From Nemertoderma westbladi (Eukaryota; Xenacoelomorpha; Nemertodermatida; Nemertodermatidae): a stretch of DNA of 64,000 nt. The stretch spans positions 1-64,000 of the forward strand of contig JAUCBJ010000989.1 of assembly GCA_032718475.1 (NCBI GenBank). The letters run 5' to 3'. Below are positions 50,032 through 60,943 of this stretch, in pieces; the stretch's first letter is position 1; each line of letters starts with the position of its first letter. The notes under the pieces were generated by a model, which saw nothing but the letters and a program-made list of their open reading frames with translations, had not been told where the DNA came from and did no database searches. Both the position numbers and the translations under genes were made by a program.

Positions 50032-51332
50032 TGTTCGCGCTTTCAGACCTTTGGCAGTTTAACCCGCCAAATTAGGATGTCTTCTAGATAATAAATCGCT
50101 TTTAGCCTCTGACAAGTATTTGATTCACTACACTAGTCGAAACCAATCTGTGCGCGATCATTCACCCGCTGGATATACCCGGGAGATTGACTTCGACGGC
50201 TTAATCTTATTGCTATGTAAGCCTAATGTATTATTCGACTGACAGTATTATATAATCTCTGACAATATTATTCACCTTCGGGGAATATTAACAGTTCCTT
50301 TTGGACGTGGCGCTCTATCTATATAAACAGAGCTATGACTTAAACTACATGCAACGATATGGCTTAGTTATAATTCACATATATGGCGCATTCTTTAGGA
50401 AATGCTTCGTTATCAGTCTCACTCATACACAATGCTGCACAATACTGCACACTGATCTGCCGATCTTCACTGATTTTAGTCACATATAAAAGGAACACAG
50501 ACCGACTCATGTAGGGTCTATCAAATAACATTAGATTCACTTCAAACCACTTTAACATAAGTCGCAATCGTTATATGTAACCTGTCTCTCTTACCTTCGG
50601 TATATCAAGAATATTGGGTTTTCGGGGTTATTTCTCGTTATTCCAAATATAATATTTCATCAACCATATAATGAAGAACCGACAGTAAATAGCAGAATAA
50701 CAATATAAAAGGATGTACGATAAGATATATGCATTGCCCAGTTGAGTATATTAAGTTAAGACAATCAGATTTGTTTTGATTTGATTTGATAACGGATATA
50801 TGTCCTTATAATTAAGCCTACTAGTGTTAGGCTAAAAGCAGAAAAACACAAATATTCCAAAAGCCGTTCTTTCCTGGCTCAGGACCGAAATGTAAACACT
50901 GCCCATAATGCATTGCGTGATTTCTAGGAAATTTCTGTACAAGAGCAATAAAAACGCTCTGATTGGTTGACTGAACTAAGAGACACCGTAGAACAAAGAA
51001 AATCGACACGTATGCAGATCAGCTGTTAACCGTCGTCATAGTAACTACTGTTTCACGAGGATCCAGCTACTTTGCGTCATAGAATTGCCATAGAATCACC
51101 AACCATGTCTTCCAAAGTACACATACGGAAGAAATAGCCCTTAGGTCATCCAAAAAACACCGATACAGCAATAATACGGCTTCTTACGCCTACTAAACCA
51201 ACTACAGAGTATTTTAAGGGAAAAATAACCGGGCAATTCCGCAAAAGCTTTTACACCGCTCCCAGAAAATGGGATTTTCAGTCTATAAAATATAAAAATC
51301 ACAGTTTCTAAACATAAGGATACTCTAAACAG
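50032..51332 (-). other. 3' non-coding tail of A', probable 3' LTR
   Basis: Matches the tail of A (16,040-17,356). Shared landmarks are CATTTTCTGGGAGCGGTGT after ORF3 and TATATCCAGCGGGTGAA near the end. The LTR start is not determined because the 5' LTR is outside the window and A lacks a recognisable one. Confidence 0.6.
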
Positions 51333-54300
51333 TTAGTCTTTCTTACGCGGACGGCGTTTACGCAGTTTCTTGAGGTTAGCAAGAGTCCTTTTCTCTTTGG
51401 GGCGAGCCACTTTACTAGGAGGGCTGTAGCTCCTAGGCGAAGGGTGCAATATAATTGCATCAGAAGGTGTAGGGTTACGATCGGTATACCCTCCGGTCGA
51501 AGTACCTGGTTGATCGATATCAACCTCAGTGGAACGAGGTCTAACGGCCTTTAGAGCACGTCTCAGGAAGGCAGCTCCCACGGGTCCCTGACGGGTCGTC
51601 TGGACACTAGCGGTGGGTGGACCGTGAGTGGTGAGGAACTTTCTCGGTTTAATGGTTCTCTCCAGCTCGCGTTCTCGGGTTCGATATTCATATGGTCGCC
51701 GAGATACTTCCTGTAGTCCAGGATGCGAGTTCACAAAGATGTCGCCATACTCAGGGTCCTGACGGATAAAATTGATCAGGTGATATGTGGTTATATCATT
51801 AGGGTTAACGTTTCTAAGGTATTTTCTGACAAACTTGGTGGAAATACACTCACCAACACGCTTCATCAACTCATAACTCGGTACGCGTGTTTTCTGTTCA
51901 ATCGACGCGAATAGATAAGGATGGAACGCGTAAACTCCCTCGTAAGCTCGTCCAGGGTAATAGTGATGTCGGGATTCGCAATGTAAATCCGCGTTCGCTT
52001 CCCAAGCTCGGATGTATCGCAGGGTGATCATCTCGTCTACGCTCTCTAAATCGCGATTAAAGGGACAATTGTAACTTTCATGTCCTTTAAGTTGACAGTA
52101 GTGACATTGAGTCATAAATTGTGGGCAGACGGCAAAAATATGAGAGTTATTAAGTCTGCAATAAGCACAATATATTTCCATCATCGGTTGTTCGAGGAAA
52201 TAGGAACAAGGTACGTTTGAGTCTAGAGGGGTGAAGTGGTCTCTCGATGCGCATAATCGACAACGTTTTCGAGAAACATAGTTGGCGTGTCGATAATCGT
52301 ACGCTGTGAGACGTTGTGGACCTTGATACCACTCTATGACATAATCATTATCACTGCTCCGGGAAGCTGTAGGCTGAATCGCTTCTGATTCCAAGCATAC
52401 TGGCTCATCCTCCAGCTGCATAGTCGAAGTGGGTGCGTCTGTCTCAGTAAGTGGACCCACTGTCTGTATTTCCACGACAGAATAACCTGTAGGTATTCGG
52501 GGTCTTTGTATAACAGATGAATGTAAGTTCTGTATACAAACGTCTTGAAAAACGGCAAATCCAGCGCTACTCAGTTTCTCCGCAGCTGAGTCTCTCAGAC
52601 TGAGTTTGGTCAGCGCGCGGTCCTTGAACTGACTATCGACGTTACGGAACGGAGTCAGAAAGCGCCGGAAACATTCGAAACGTATAAACTTATTATGTTC
52701 GTCTAACTTGGCGAGTTTGGTTCCAAGTATTAATGGATGAGCGCGTATGGTACGACTGCACACATCGGCTAGCCAACCGGCAAGTGCTGCGTTTTCAAAG
52801 ATCGTGTATATAGCTAAGGAAGGGCGAAGTGGAACACTCATAAAGCTATATACGGCACCAGGCGCAGATAATGGTCCATCAAAATATAAACGAGAGTAAT
52901 GATCTCCATATACTTGCTGGTAATTGATAGGATTTCCAACTTTGAAATTCCATCCATATTCTTGAAAGGCAAGATGTCCGATGGATGTCCGTTGTACTTT
53001 AGTAATGCCGCTGGGTGTATTGGCATACATCGTGCGAAAGAAACCTCGGCCTTCGGCCCAAGGAGCAATCAGCTGAGTATCAACGAAAGGGTATGGAATG
53101 TTTTCCATATTCCGAAAGTCGTTTTGGAGATCTCCATAAACAGCTGAGCCGATTTTCAGGATTTTTTCGTTAAACAACATTTCGAGCACAGGTTGGGGTA
53201 ACATTGATCCATCGATACCCATGGCCGGTTTGCGCTCGGTGTCGGTGACGTAACGCTGCGCGAGCTCGAATTGTCCATGTCGAAGTTTCTTTTGTGTCTC
53301 CGTAAGAGTTTCAAAAGAATAATCAATCACGTCGGAACACGCTCGAGTGAATACGTGGGTAGAACCAGCGAGTCCTCGTATATGTATCATTCGCGTAGTT
53401 CCTAGTTCTCCAACCGGAACGCTACCTTCGTTGTCATAAGTAACAACGCCATACATCTCGATAACGTTAAGAGTCTCGTTCCATTCCTTAGTGGCGTTTT
53501 CGAGAGTCATTCCCACTGGATGCCACAAAGTAGCGCATTCGCTAGCATTGGGTAAGTCTCTATACTTTAAGCATTGTGTAGTATAGGTTTCCACATCTCC
53601 ATATCGTTTTATTCTTTCTTCCTCGAATAACACGTCAAGATTCCAGTGCACTAATCGAGTTTTAATGAATCCATCAAGATTGTACGGAGGTAATATTTCT
53701 TTCTCTATTCTAGAAATATTATACGGTTTTCGAAATGAGTTTAGTTTAACTAGCTGATCTAGATGTTTTTGTAGTTGTTCGAGTTCGACAAGATCGAGAG
53801 GATTGATTAATGGTAGAAACCTCAGACTATGCGTAGGATCTTCCGGTTTTACCATGTAATATTGCTTTAAATTGACGTAATAAGGGTGATCCTTAATTCC
53901 ATAAAATGAGTCCGGCAAAGGTCTAGCGCATATGTTAACATCGTGCACCATGCGACGGACAAGATCTGCTCTATTGTCCGGAGGCTCAACGAGTACACCA
54001 TCGACACGAGCAGCCTCGATGGGTGGACGTTGTAGCATGGGAGCGTCAGCAATGAGCTCTTGAGATCTGAGATCGGTATTAACCGGTTGAGGCTGTACCG
54101 TAGCAAAGAGCTTGTCTTTAAAATGAGGAACCATCGAGGGGTGGAGGATCGTTTTGGAATAGAGATCCGTCACGAGAATTTGAGCTTCTGGTTGGGCTAA
54201 AGCTGCTTCTTCCCTCTCATTCAGCTCTATATGTCTCTCCTCGAGCTGATTTTCCTCCGCTTGTTGTTGCAAGCGCTCGTCCAGGAATTCCTGTAAAGAG

Positions 54301-55586
54301 TAGGTGCGTCCACGTTCGATGTCCTCCTCTAGATTTTGTATTTCTCTATCGAACTGGGGTAAAGCTAGTTCTTTCACCGCTTGGACTTGTTGTTGCAATT
54401 TACGTTTCTCCAAGCAATCGTAAGTTCCTTTTCCGATTTTCTGCCGAATAGCGTCCAATGCATTTCGTATCACGCTCTCTTCGACTTCTGTAACAGGTTG
54501 GATCGGAGGGAGGCCAGGACGGTTGTAGGGGTTAAACGGTGATATTAGATGACCGCGTCCTAGTCCAGCGAGGTAAGGTTGGCGAATATCTAACGAACCC
54601 ACTACCGGAGTGCCACCAATCAACTGTTCAGGTAACACTAGATCTTTGAACAGTGAGTACAGCTCGGGAGGATCCGTAATACTATTAGGATCGAGAGTTT
54701 GAGGTATCACTTGGGAATGAGGAGGTCTGACCGAGTATTCCGGAACTCTGATCATGGGTTTATTCAATGATCGCTTAAGGCGCGCGACCGTAGGTGATAC
54801 GTCGAAAAGGTTTCGCTCGAAACTCCCATAAGTATATCGCGTAAAACTGTGTTTAGCGCAACGTCTCCGCGGATGTTTATGCCTTTCGATTTGCTGGTTA
54901 GGTCTAGGGCATTCGTCACAGTAATACCAAAGACGCACGTCTTGAAGGGGAAACGCGGGTGATCGCTCTCCAGTTTTACAATATTCCTCCATCTGTTCGA
55001 AGCTATCTGGAACGACAGGTAGTGGTCGATCGGCGGTAAGATACATCATCGTAAAATAGAGCCGTTTGAGTTCCATCATAGGGTCTGGATGTATACCTTG
55101 AGGATATCGAGTTTCGAGGTTTTGTTGACTGGCAACATTGAGATAGGTCTCTCTTAGGAATTCTAGATAATCGTTGAAGTCGCTACGTTTATCAGGTTCT
55201 TCAACGTCTTCCCTTTCGAGTCTGTTTCGAATAGAGTTCTCGTGTTCTATTCTCGATTTATCGTTTCGACTCCGCTGGGTATGATATTTAAATAAAACCA
55301 TTTCCCTTTCGGTGTCTACATCGTCGGTGTCGTGTAAATCAATAGGATGACCAGTAGTCAAGAAGTCCATATACGTACCATTACGATGCGTATAGCGAGC
55401 GGTGAATTTTCTATAGTCCAATTCACGCGTAAGTTGCTCCTGGGACATTGGCGGTTCGATATAACGACCATCGTCCTCCGTAGTAGTTGGATCAGCGTCG
55501 CCGCGTATCAAGCTATCGACAAACGCTTGTAAAGGTAGAGTATATCTCTCCCTGATACCAAGATCATCTTCTATTAATTCAGTCAT
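51333..55586 (-). CDS. ORF3 of element A': 1,417-residue zinc-knuckle protein of unknown family
   Basis: Starts at an ATG (MTELIEDDLGIRERYTLPL) and is uninterrupted. Residues 1-230 are charged. A Cys/His cluster occurs at about 225-250 (YYCDECPRPN, then HKHPRRRCAKH). Residues 370-480 look coiled-coil (EIQNLEEDIERGRTYSLQEF). The central 500 residues look globular, with GLAGSTHVFTRACSDVIDYS and YPFVDTQLIAPWAEGRGFF. A zinc cluster follows at about 1100-1190: CRLC-x4-H-x9-C, CAYC-x5-H-x4-C and a canonical knuckle CHYCQLKGHESYNC. The tail is basic (KKLRKRRPRKKD), like a nuclear or RNA-binding signal. No protease, polymerase, methyltransferase, signal peptide or membrane segment was recognised, so it is not a typical env. 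Its place after pol in both copies and its preserved length suggest a product of the element. Confidence 0.75.
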   Translation of the reverse strand: MTELIEDDLGIRERYTLPLQAFVDSLIRGDADPTTTEDDGRYIEPPMSQEQLTRELDYRKFTARYTHRNGTYMDFLTTGHPIDLHDTDDVDTEREMVLFKYHTQRSRNDKSRIEHENSIRNRLEREDVEEPDKRSDFNDYLEFLRETYLNVASQQNLETRYPQGIHPDPMMELKRLYFTMMYLTADRPLPVVPDSFEQMEEYCKTGERSPAFPLQDVRLWYYCDECPRPNQQIERHKHPRRRCAKHSFTRYTYGSFERNLFDVSPTVARLKRSLNKPMIRVPEYSVRPPHSQVIPQTLDPNSITDPPELYSLFKDLVLPEQLIGGTPVVGSLDIRQPYLAGLGRGHLISPFNPYNRPGLPPIQPVTEVEESVIRNALDAIRQKIGKGTYDCLEKRKLQQQVQAVKELALPQFDREIQNLEEDIERGRTYSLQEFLDERLQQQAEENQLEERHIELNEREEAALAQPEAQILVTDLYSKTILHPSMVPHFKDKLFATVQPQPVNTDLRSQELIADAPMLQRPPIEAARVDGVLVEPPDNRADLVRRMVHDVNICARPLPDSFYGIKDHPYYVNLKQYYMVKPEDPTHSLRFLPLINPLDLVELEQLQKHLDQLVKLNSFRKPYNISRIEKEILPPYNLDGFIKTRLVHWNLDVLFEEERIKRYGDVETYTTQCLKYRDLPNASECATLWHPVGMTLENATKEWNETLNVIEMYGVVTYDNEGSVPVGELGTTRMIHIRGLAGSTHVFTRACSDVIDYSFETLTETQKKLRHGQFELAQRYVTDTERKPAMGIDGSMLPQPVLEMLFNEKILKIGSAVYGDLQNDFRNMENIPYPFVDTQLIAPWAEGRGFFRTMYANTPSGITKVQRTSIGHLAFQEYGWNFKVGNPINYQQVYGDHYSRLYFDGPLSAPGAVYSFMSVPLRPSLAIYTIFENAALAGWLADVCSRTIRAHPLILGTKLAKLDEHNKFIRFECFRRFLTPFRNVDSQFKDRALTKLSLRDSAAEKLSSAGFAVFQDVCIQNLHSSVIQRPRIPTGYSVVEIQTVGPLTETDAPTSTMQLEDEPVCLESEAIQPTASRSSDNDYVIEWYQGPQRLTAYDYRHANYVSRKRCRLCASRDHFTPLDSNVPCSYFLEQPMMEIYCAYCRLNNSHIFAVCPQFMTQCHYCQLKGHESYNCPFNRDLESVDEMITLRYIRAWEANADLHCESRHHYYPGRAYEGVYAFHPYLFASIEQKTRVPSYELMKRVGECISTKFVRKYLRNVNPNDITTYHLINFIRQDPEYGDIFVNSHPGLQEVSRRPYEYRTRERELERTIKPRKFLTTHGPPTASVQTTRQGPVGAAFLRRALKAVRPRSTEVDIDQPGTSTGGYTDRNPTPSDAIILHPSPRSYSPPSKVARPKEKRTLANLKKLRKRRPRKKD

Positions 55587-57244
55587 ATCTGCTATACGAG
55601 TTCACCAATATTATAATGAGTTTATATATTTGTTAGGCGAGCGGGCGTCGCTGCCTACTTCTCCTTTGCCCCCGGACAGTGTGAGATTCTCAGCGCCGAT
55701 GTACCGCTGTCGCTGTACTTTCGCCAACGACGTAGCCGTACAACGACAACGATAACCGGCACAAGTCACTCCACTGTCCGTCCCAAAGGCTTAGATGTAC
55801 TTCAGGTTTTCCTTGGAGAGTTAGGGCTACTTTCACGATTGCGACTAGCTACTGTAAACACACTTTAGCAGTAACATTCACCTATAAACTCACAAATACC
55901 ACACAACTTGTCACAAACTACGCACATTCGGGCCATTTGTCCGTTAGTCAATGCCTTCCAGAATGTCACTGTATTATTATGTATCCTTGGATACTAGCAG
56001 TGCGCTATTTATTCCCTATGCTATTCAATGGGACAAGCTTTCTATTGTTCTTTTAACTCAATTCTAATTCTAGCGTGGTTGTTGCTATGGTGACATTATG
56101 CAAAGCTAGCGGTAGAATTAGGGTAATTCCAATGCATACAGATCTGGGATGTTATTTAATAGTAATTCTTTAATGGTCAATGTCCTGTTTTATACATGGC
56201 TTTATGAATTTTATCGGCTATTGACTATGTTTGGGAGACTTTCGCACACTCATACGCATAATAAGATAAATCTCCGCTCCCTTGATCTATTAATTAATGG
56301 AATTTTGGGAATGTTATAAATTGCGTAAAAATGGCAATTTATTAAATTCATTAAAAGGCATGAATTTAAATTTATTCCCTGAAATTTTATTATTTGATAA
56401 TTAAATTGACATATTTTGATTCTAGAACATGTCTGGGGACACAAGATCCTTAATTCTATGAAAATTTTCTTTTTAAGAATATCGGTAAATGCTACGATAT
56501 CTTAATTGACTAGAATTTTTGAAGGATCTGAATTTTACAGATTTTGATTTATTAGATTTGCAAATATTAAATAATTAATATTTGAGATGGGCACCAATTT
56601 ATTCCAGAACTTGTCTGGGGACGTTAACCACTGATTCTAGAATTTTGTCTTTCAAGTATATCGGTGGGTGACACAATATCTTAATCGACTAGAATTACAG
56701 ATGGTCAAAAGGTTTAACAGATTTATTTGCGTTTTACGCTACTGTTATAGGGACATCACGCTACTATATGTATTATTTAATATAAGGTAGAAGAGCAATA
56801 TCGCACGAAGCAATGTCAGTGTGAAGAGGCAAGTCGTTTCCAAGGTCTACCCAGAGCTTGGTTTAGCCGAGACACGAGGATCTGAACTTTGCATTCCTAA
56901 TACTCTGCCTACCAATAATACTTGAATATAGTAGTGGCTTTATTGTACTTTAATAAGTACGGACATTTCATCTTACTGTAGTCACGCATTTATAATATGA
57001 TACGGACAGTAAGGAAAGAGAAAAATACTTGTTTCTCACCGTCACACTAAATATAATATAAGTAATTACGTACGCAATAAACACGAATATATTGCACTAT
57101 TCTACTAAATAATCGCTAAATAATATTCTACTAAATAAAATTAAATAAAACGATTATAATAAAATTACATAGTAATACATACATAAATATAAAAATAATA
57201 AAATAATATAAAATAATAGAGTCACACGCCCACTCCGAACGATA
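55587..57244 (-). other. Spacer between pol and ORF3 of A'
   Basis: Collinear with 13,066-14,680 of A. It begins (minus strand) with GGAGTGGGCGTGTGACTC after the pol stop and contains the two diverged direct repeats (about 56,400-56,700). The GC-rich stretch 55,640-55,800 just before ORF3 is conserved between copies (CACTGTCCG, GACGTAGCC-like text) and could be a leader for ORF3 expression. Start of transcription is not identifiable. Confidence 0.5.
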
Positions 57245-60200
57245 TTAAGTTGGGGAGCCCCTAGATGTCGGTTGGATTAGGGAAGTGGTCGTGGGAAGAG
57301 TTTCTTGCCTTCCATAGTTTCCGGAGAGCTCTCTGTCTCTTTCCAGTAAACATAAACGACCCACTGGGCGGTTGAGCTGTTGAGTCTCAAAGACTATCCC
57401 TGGTTTCTTAAAGTTACGCCGCATGACGACGAGTTCTACTGATCGCACCAAACCATCGCTCGAGATATGAGTCTCGATGATACGACCTGTTTGCCATCGC
57501 TTACGTGGGAGATCGGGGTCCACAATAAGCACCATGTCTCCAGCGCTGACGTTTTCTTGCTGCGCAAACCACTTAGTTCGAAGTTGTAGAGTGGGCAGAT
57601 AATGTTTCTCGAAATGGTCAGCGAAACGACGGGATAGCAACTGCATAAGTTGCCAGGTTCGACGGCAGTACTCGTCTCCGTCTGTGATCTCCGATCGTGG
57701 GAGCATGGCTACGGGTTTCTTCAGTAGAAAGTGCGCGGGTGTTAGCGCTTCCAGGGAATCAGGACTTGAAGAGACTGGCATAAGCGGTCTTTCGTTGAGA
57801 TAGGCGGCGATTTCCTCCATTAACGTCCGCAATAGTTCGTCGGTGAGATAAGCGCGACAAGGTACGATAAAGTGGAACGCAGTCTTCACGCTCCTAATCA
57901 ATCTCTCCCAACTTCCTCCCCACCAAGGGGCATCGGCGGCGTTGAAGGTCCAGCTAGACGCTGTTATCTTTAGCTGATCGTCCACCTGTCTTTGGTTCCA
58001 GTCCTTTACGTAAGCTTGAATTTCGTTGTTGGCGCCAATGAAGTTCGTTCCCTTATCCGATCTCATCGTGTTACTAGTTCCGAAGCGAGCGATCTGCCGT
58101 CGTAAACTTAACACAAAGCTGTTGGTAGATAGATCGTTCACCATATCGAGATGGATAGCTCTACAAGTCATACAAACGAAGATGACACACCATCTCTTGA
58201 CTATAGTCCTGGCACGATATACTTCAATAGGGCCAAATAAATCCACACCGGTATTATTAAAGGGTGGTTCATAGAAGCTTACTCTTTCCCTAGGTAATTC
58301 TGCCTCTCGCTGTGTTAAAGGCCTACTGAATGCTTTCCTACAGGGTATGCAGTTCCTAAGAACTTGGTTCAGAGCTCTACGAGGTTTATAAAAATAGTAG
58401 CGAGTTCGAATTTCGCTAAGCACTCGTTCTCTACCAGCATGGTACAGTTTGCTATGGACATCTACAATCATCTTGATTTGTATGTCAAGATTTCTAATGA
58501 GTATGGGAAACTTAGTGTCAAAGGATAATGGGGCGTTGGTAAGCCTTCCTCCAACACGTATTAACCCATCTATCATTGTACTAGAGAAGCGATCCCTTAA
58601 GCGCATCTGCGGATTTCTTAACAACAGGAAATACTTATCGGAATCCTCATAGCATTGTAGGAGTCTCAGCATCTGTTTGTTGGTTTCATCATGCTCCTGG
58701 TAACTGATCTTCTCCTTTAGAAACCTGTCGGATATCTTGTATTTGGGAAGATCTTTAACAACATGGACTCGTGCAGATGTCGATGGAGCATCATCACTAT
58801 TGGTCTTTGTCCTGGAGTAACGATGATGAAAACATCGTTTTAAATATGTGACGGCTTTACAGAGCCGATTCCAGGAACTGTAGTGACGTATCGCTCTCTG
58901 CAGGAGAGGTGAGAGTCCTTGCGAGATATCTGGTATTCCAGATTTCCAATCCTTGTCACGGATTTCCAAGACTTCTTTATTCGTGGCGGTGGGTTTCTTA
59001 TCCAAAGCATCATCTCCGGAAGTAAATAATACAGATAGATCAACCGCAGGTTTAAACAATTTCGATTTACTCGCTCGAGTTTTAGGTTTAACTTTCTCCG
59101 CTCCCTTGGCCTGTCTGATCTCTGCTGTTGTGAGATGGGGAGGCCATTCTTCTTCTTCTCTGTAGAGGAAGTCGGGTCCACCTAACCATTCGGGAGTATT
59201 TACCAATTCCTTTGGAGTCGCTCCCCTGGAAGCGATGTCTGCTGGATTAATCATTCCGGGGCAATGTCTCCATTGATCCATCGTCGTGCGACTAAGTATG
59301 ATGGCTACTCTGTTGGTAACGAAGACGCTGAACTGACAGACTTCATTGGTTATATACTCTAACACGAGTAAAGCATCGGTCCAATAGACAGTTTTCTCTA
59401 ATGGATAGTCAATCTGTTCTGTTACATTCCGGCCGATGGCTGTAGCGTATAGAGCCGCCTTTAACTCCGCTCGATGAACTTTCAACTTGTTGTTGATTAA
59501 TGCCTTAGAAGTAACCAAGGCGACTTTGATTCCATCCGTAGTTTCCACTCTTAGGTAGGCTACTATACCTATTCCCATATCGCTGGCGTCTCCAAACACA
59601 TGGAGTTGATAGGAATACGTAGGGAGAACATGACCAAAATATGAACGGGAAATTATAAAATCCTCGATAGCCGGCAGAGAATCTTCCCATTTCATCCACT
59701 TCTTTAATAATTCTCCCTTAAGTGGATCGTCCCATGAGTGGTTTGCCAGCCACATTTGTTGTACCAAACTCCGTGCAATCAATATAACTGGGCTAATAAA
59801 TCCTAATGGATCGAAATAAGTGCTCAGTATACTTAAACAAATCCGTTTGGTTCGAACTGGATTATCTCGCTGTTTTAGCTGGAAAAACAGGATATCTGTG
59901 TCCCATTTCAAGCCGAGTGTCTTGGTTTCTGGCAGATCATCTTTGATCAAATCTAGATCTTTTGCCCCTCGATCTTCCGCAGGGATCGACTCCAGAAACT
60001 CACGGGAGTTGCTGGTGAATTTCGTTAATCGAAACCCACCTCCTTTTAAGCACTCTACCGTTCCTTTAGCGACCTCAATGGCTTCTTCAACTGATGGAAG
60101 GGACTTCAGGTTATCGTCCATGTATATGTCCCGTTTGATGTTGTCGATCACTTCCTTAGAGAAGGCTTCTCGGTTGTCATCTGCAGTGGTACGCACTACC

Positions 60201-60943
60201 GAACAGGCGTTGGAAGGGCTTGAGATTATCCCAAAGGCCTGGATGGTCATCCAGTACTCCACCGGTTTCTGGTTGAGGTCTCCTTCGGGCCACCACAGAA
60301 ATCGTAGACTATCTCGATCCCTATCTAGCACCTTGACTTGTAAGAACATGCCTTCTATATCGGAGGCGAAAGCAATCGAATATTGTCTCAATCTTAAAAG
60401 AATTCCCAACAAAGATTGAAGTAAGTTGGGTCCGGGTAACAATTCAGAGTTAAGGGATTGACCCATGTAAAGAGCGGAGCCATCAAACACTACTCTCACT
60501 TCATGTGGTTTACCGGGTTTAGGAACGTAATGGTGAGTTAAGTAATACGTTCTTTCAGTCACAGGTGTTTCTTCCGGTACTCTCTCCGCGTATCCCTTAC
60601 TAATAAATTTCTCCAGCTGTGTTTGATACATTTCTTTAGCTGAAGAATTAGCCGTAAGGCGTCGATGGAGTTGCGCGATTCTTTTTTCCGCCAAGGGTCT
60701 GTTATTGATGAACTTCGGTTCTCTCTTGCGGAAAGGTAGACCGACTTCGTACCTACCTTGATCTTTGAGGAAACGTGTAGTTGTCTCTTGGATCTGCTTG
60801 GCCCTTTCCTCTTCCACCGATAAGGCTTTATCGTAGGAATTGGGCTCTACCGCCTCTTGCGTTAAGAATCGTACGGCATGTTCATCTCGAGTCTGGGCAT
60901 TATAACGCTCAATGACGTCATTTAACTCGTCGTTATAAGCTTC
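57245..60943 (-). CDS. Element A' Pol: reverse transcriptase, RNase H, integrase
   Basis: Open from just after the TGA at 60,944 to 57,245, so it probably forms one frame with the protease block; the 1,190 codons from 60,817 contain the domains. Order: reverse transcriptase (HEVRVVFDGSALYMG, ASDIEGMFLQVKV, catalytic YMDDNL), BEL-type RNase H (LHVFGDASDMGIGI, VHRAELKAALYA, YWTDALLVLEYI, DQWRHCPGMINPADIASRG), integrase zinc finger (HSKLYHAGRERVL, then NCIPCRK), core (GVDLFGPIEV, MRSDKGTNFIGANNE, WWGGSWERLIRSVKTA; D, D, E kept), and the C-terminal DUF5641-like domain (AGDMVLIVDPDLPRKRWQTG). All catalytic residues checked are present. Confidence 0.92.
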   Translation of the reverse strand, partial: EAYNDELNDVIERYNAQTRDEHAVRFLTQEAVEPNSYDKALSVEEERAKQIQETTTRFLKDQGRYEVGLPFRKREPKFINNRPLAEKRIAQLHRRLTANSSAKEMYQTQLEKFISKGYAERVPEETPVTERTYYLTHHYVPKPGKPHEVRVVFDGSALYMGQSLNSELLPGPNLLQSLLGILLRLRQYSIAFASDIEGMFLQVKVLDRDRDSLRFLWWPEGDLNQKPVEYWMTIQAFGIISSPSNACSVVRTTADDNREAFSKEVIDNIKRDIYMDDNLKSLPSVEEAIEVAKGTVECLKGGGFRLTKFTSNSREFLESIPAEDRGAKDLDLIKDDLPETKTLGLKWDTDILFFQLKQRDNPVRTKRICLSILSTYFDPLGFISPVILIARSLVQQMWLANHSWDDPLKGELLKKWMKWEDSLPAIEDFIISRSYFGHVLPTYSYQLHVFGDASDMGIGIVAYLRVETTDGIKVALVTSKALINNKLKVHRAELKAALYATAIGRNVTEQIDYPLEKTVYWTDALLVLEYITNEVCQFSVFVTNRVAIILSRTTMDQWRHCPGMINPADIASRGATPKELVNTPEWLGGPDFLYREEEEWPPHLTTAEIRQAKGAEKVKPKTRASKSKLFKPAVDLSVLFTSGDDALDKKPTATNKEVLEIRDKDWKSGIPDISQGLSPLLQRAIRHYSSWNRLCKAVTYLKRCFHHRYSRTKTNSDDAPSTSARVHVVKDLPKYKISDRFLKEKISYQEHDETNKQMLRLLQCYEDSDKYFLLLRNPQMRLRDRFSSTMIDGLIRVGGRLTNAPLSFDTKFPILIRNLDIQIKMIVDVHSKLYHAGRERVLSEIRTRYYFYKPRRALNQVLRNCIPCRKAFSRPLTQREAELPRERVSFYEPPFNNTGVDLFGPIEVYRARTIVKRWCVIFVCMTCRAIHLDMVNDLSTNSFVLSLRRQIARFGTSNTMRSDKGTNFIGANNEIQAYVKDWNQRQVDDQLKITASSWTFNAADAPWWGGSWERLIRSVKTAFHFIVPCRAYLTDELLRTLMEEIAAYLNERPLMPVSSSPDSLEALTPAHFLLKKPVAMLPRSEITDGDEYCRRTWQLMQLLSRRFADHFEKHYLPTLQLRTKWFAQQENVSAGDMVLIVDPDLPRKRWQTGRIIETHISSDGLVRSVELVVMRRNFKKPGIVFETQQLNRPVGRLCLLERDRELSGNYGRQETLPTTTSLIQPTSRGSPT

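Noticed and set aside
51333-55586. ORF3 as a retroviral-type envelope
   Set aside because: No signal peptide, transmembrane segment or furin-like processing region seen; zinc knuckles and a basic tail point to nucleic-acid binding.
58541-58560. GGTAAGCCTTCC in A' pol as another B palindrome
   Set aside because: It lacks the other arm and is explained by the conserved BEL/Pao sequence VGGRLTNAP.
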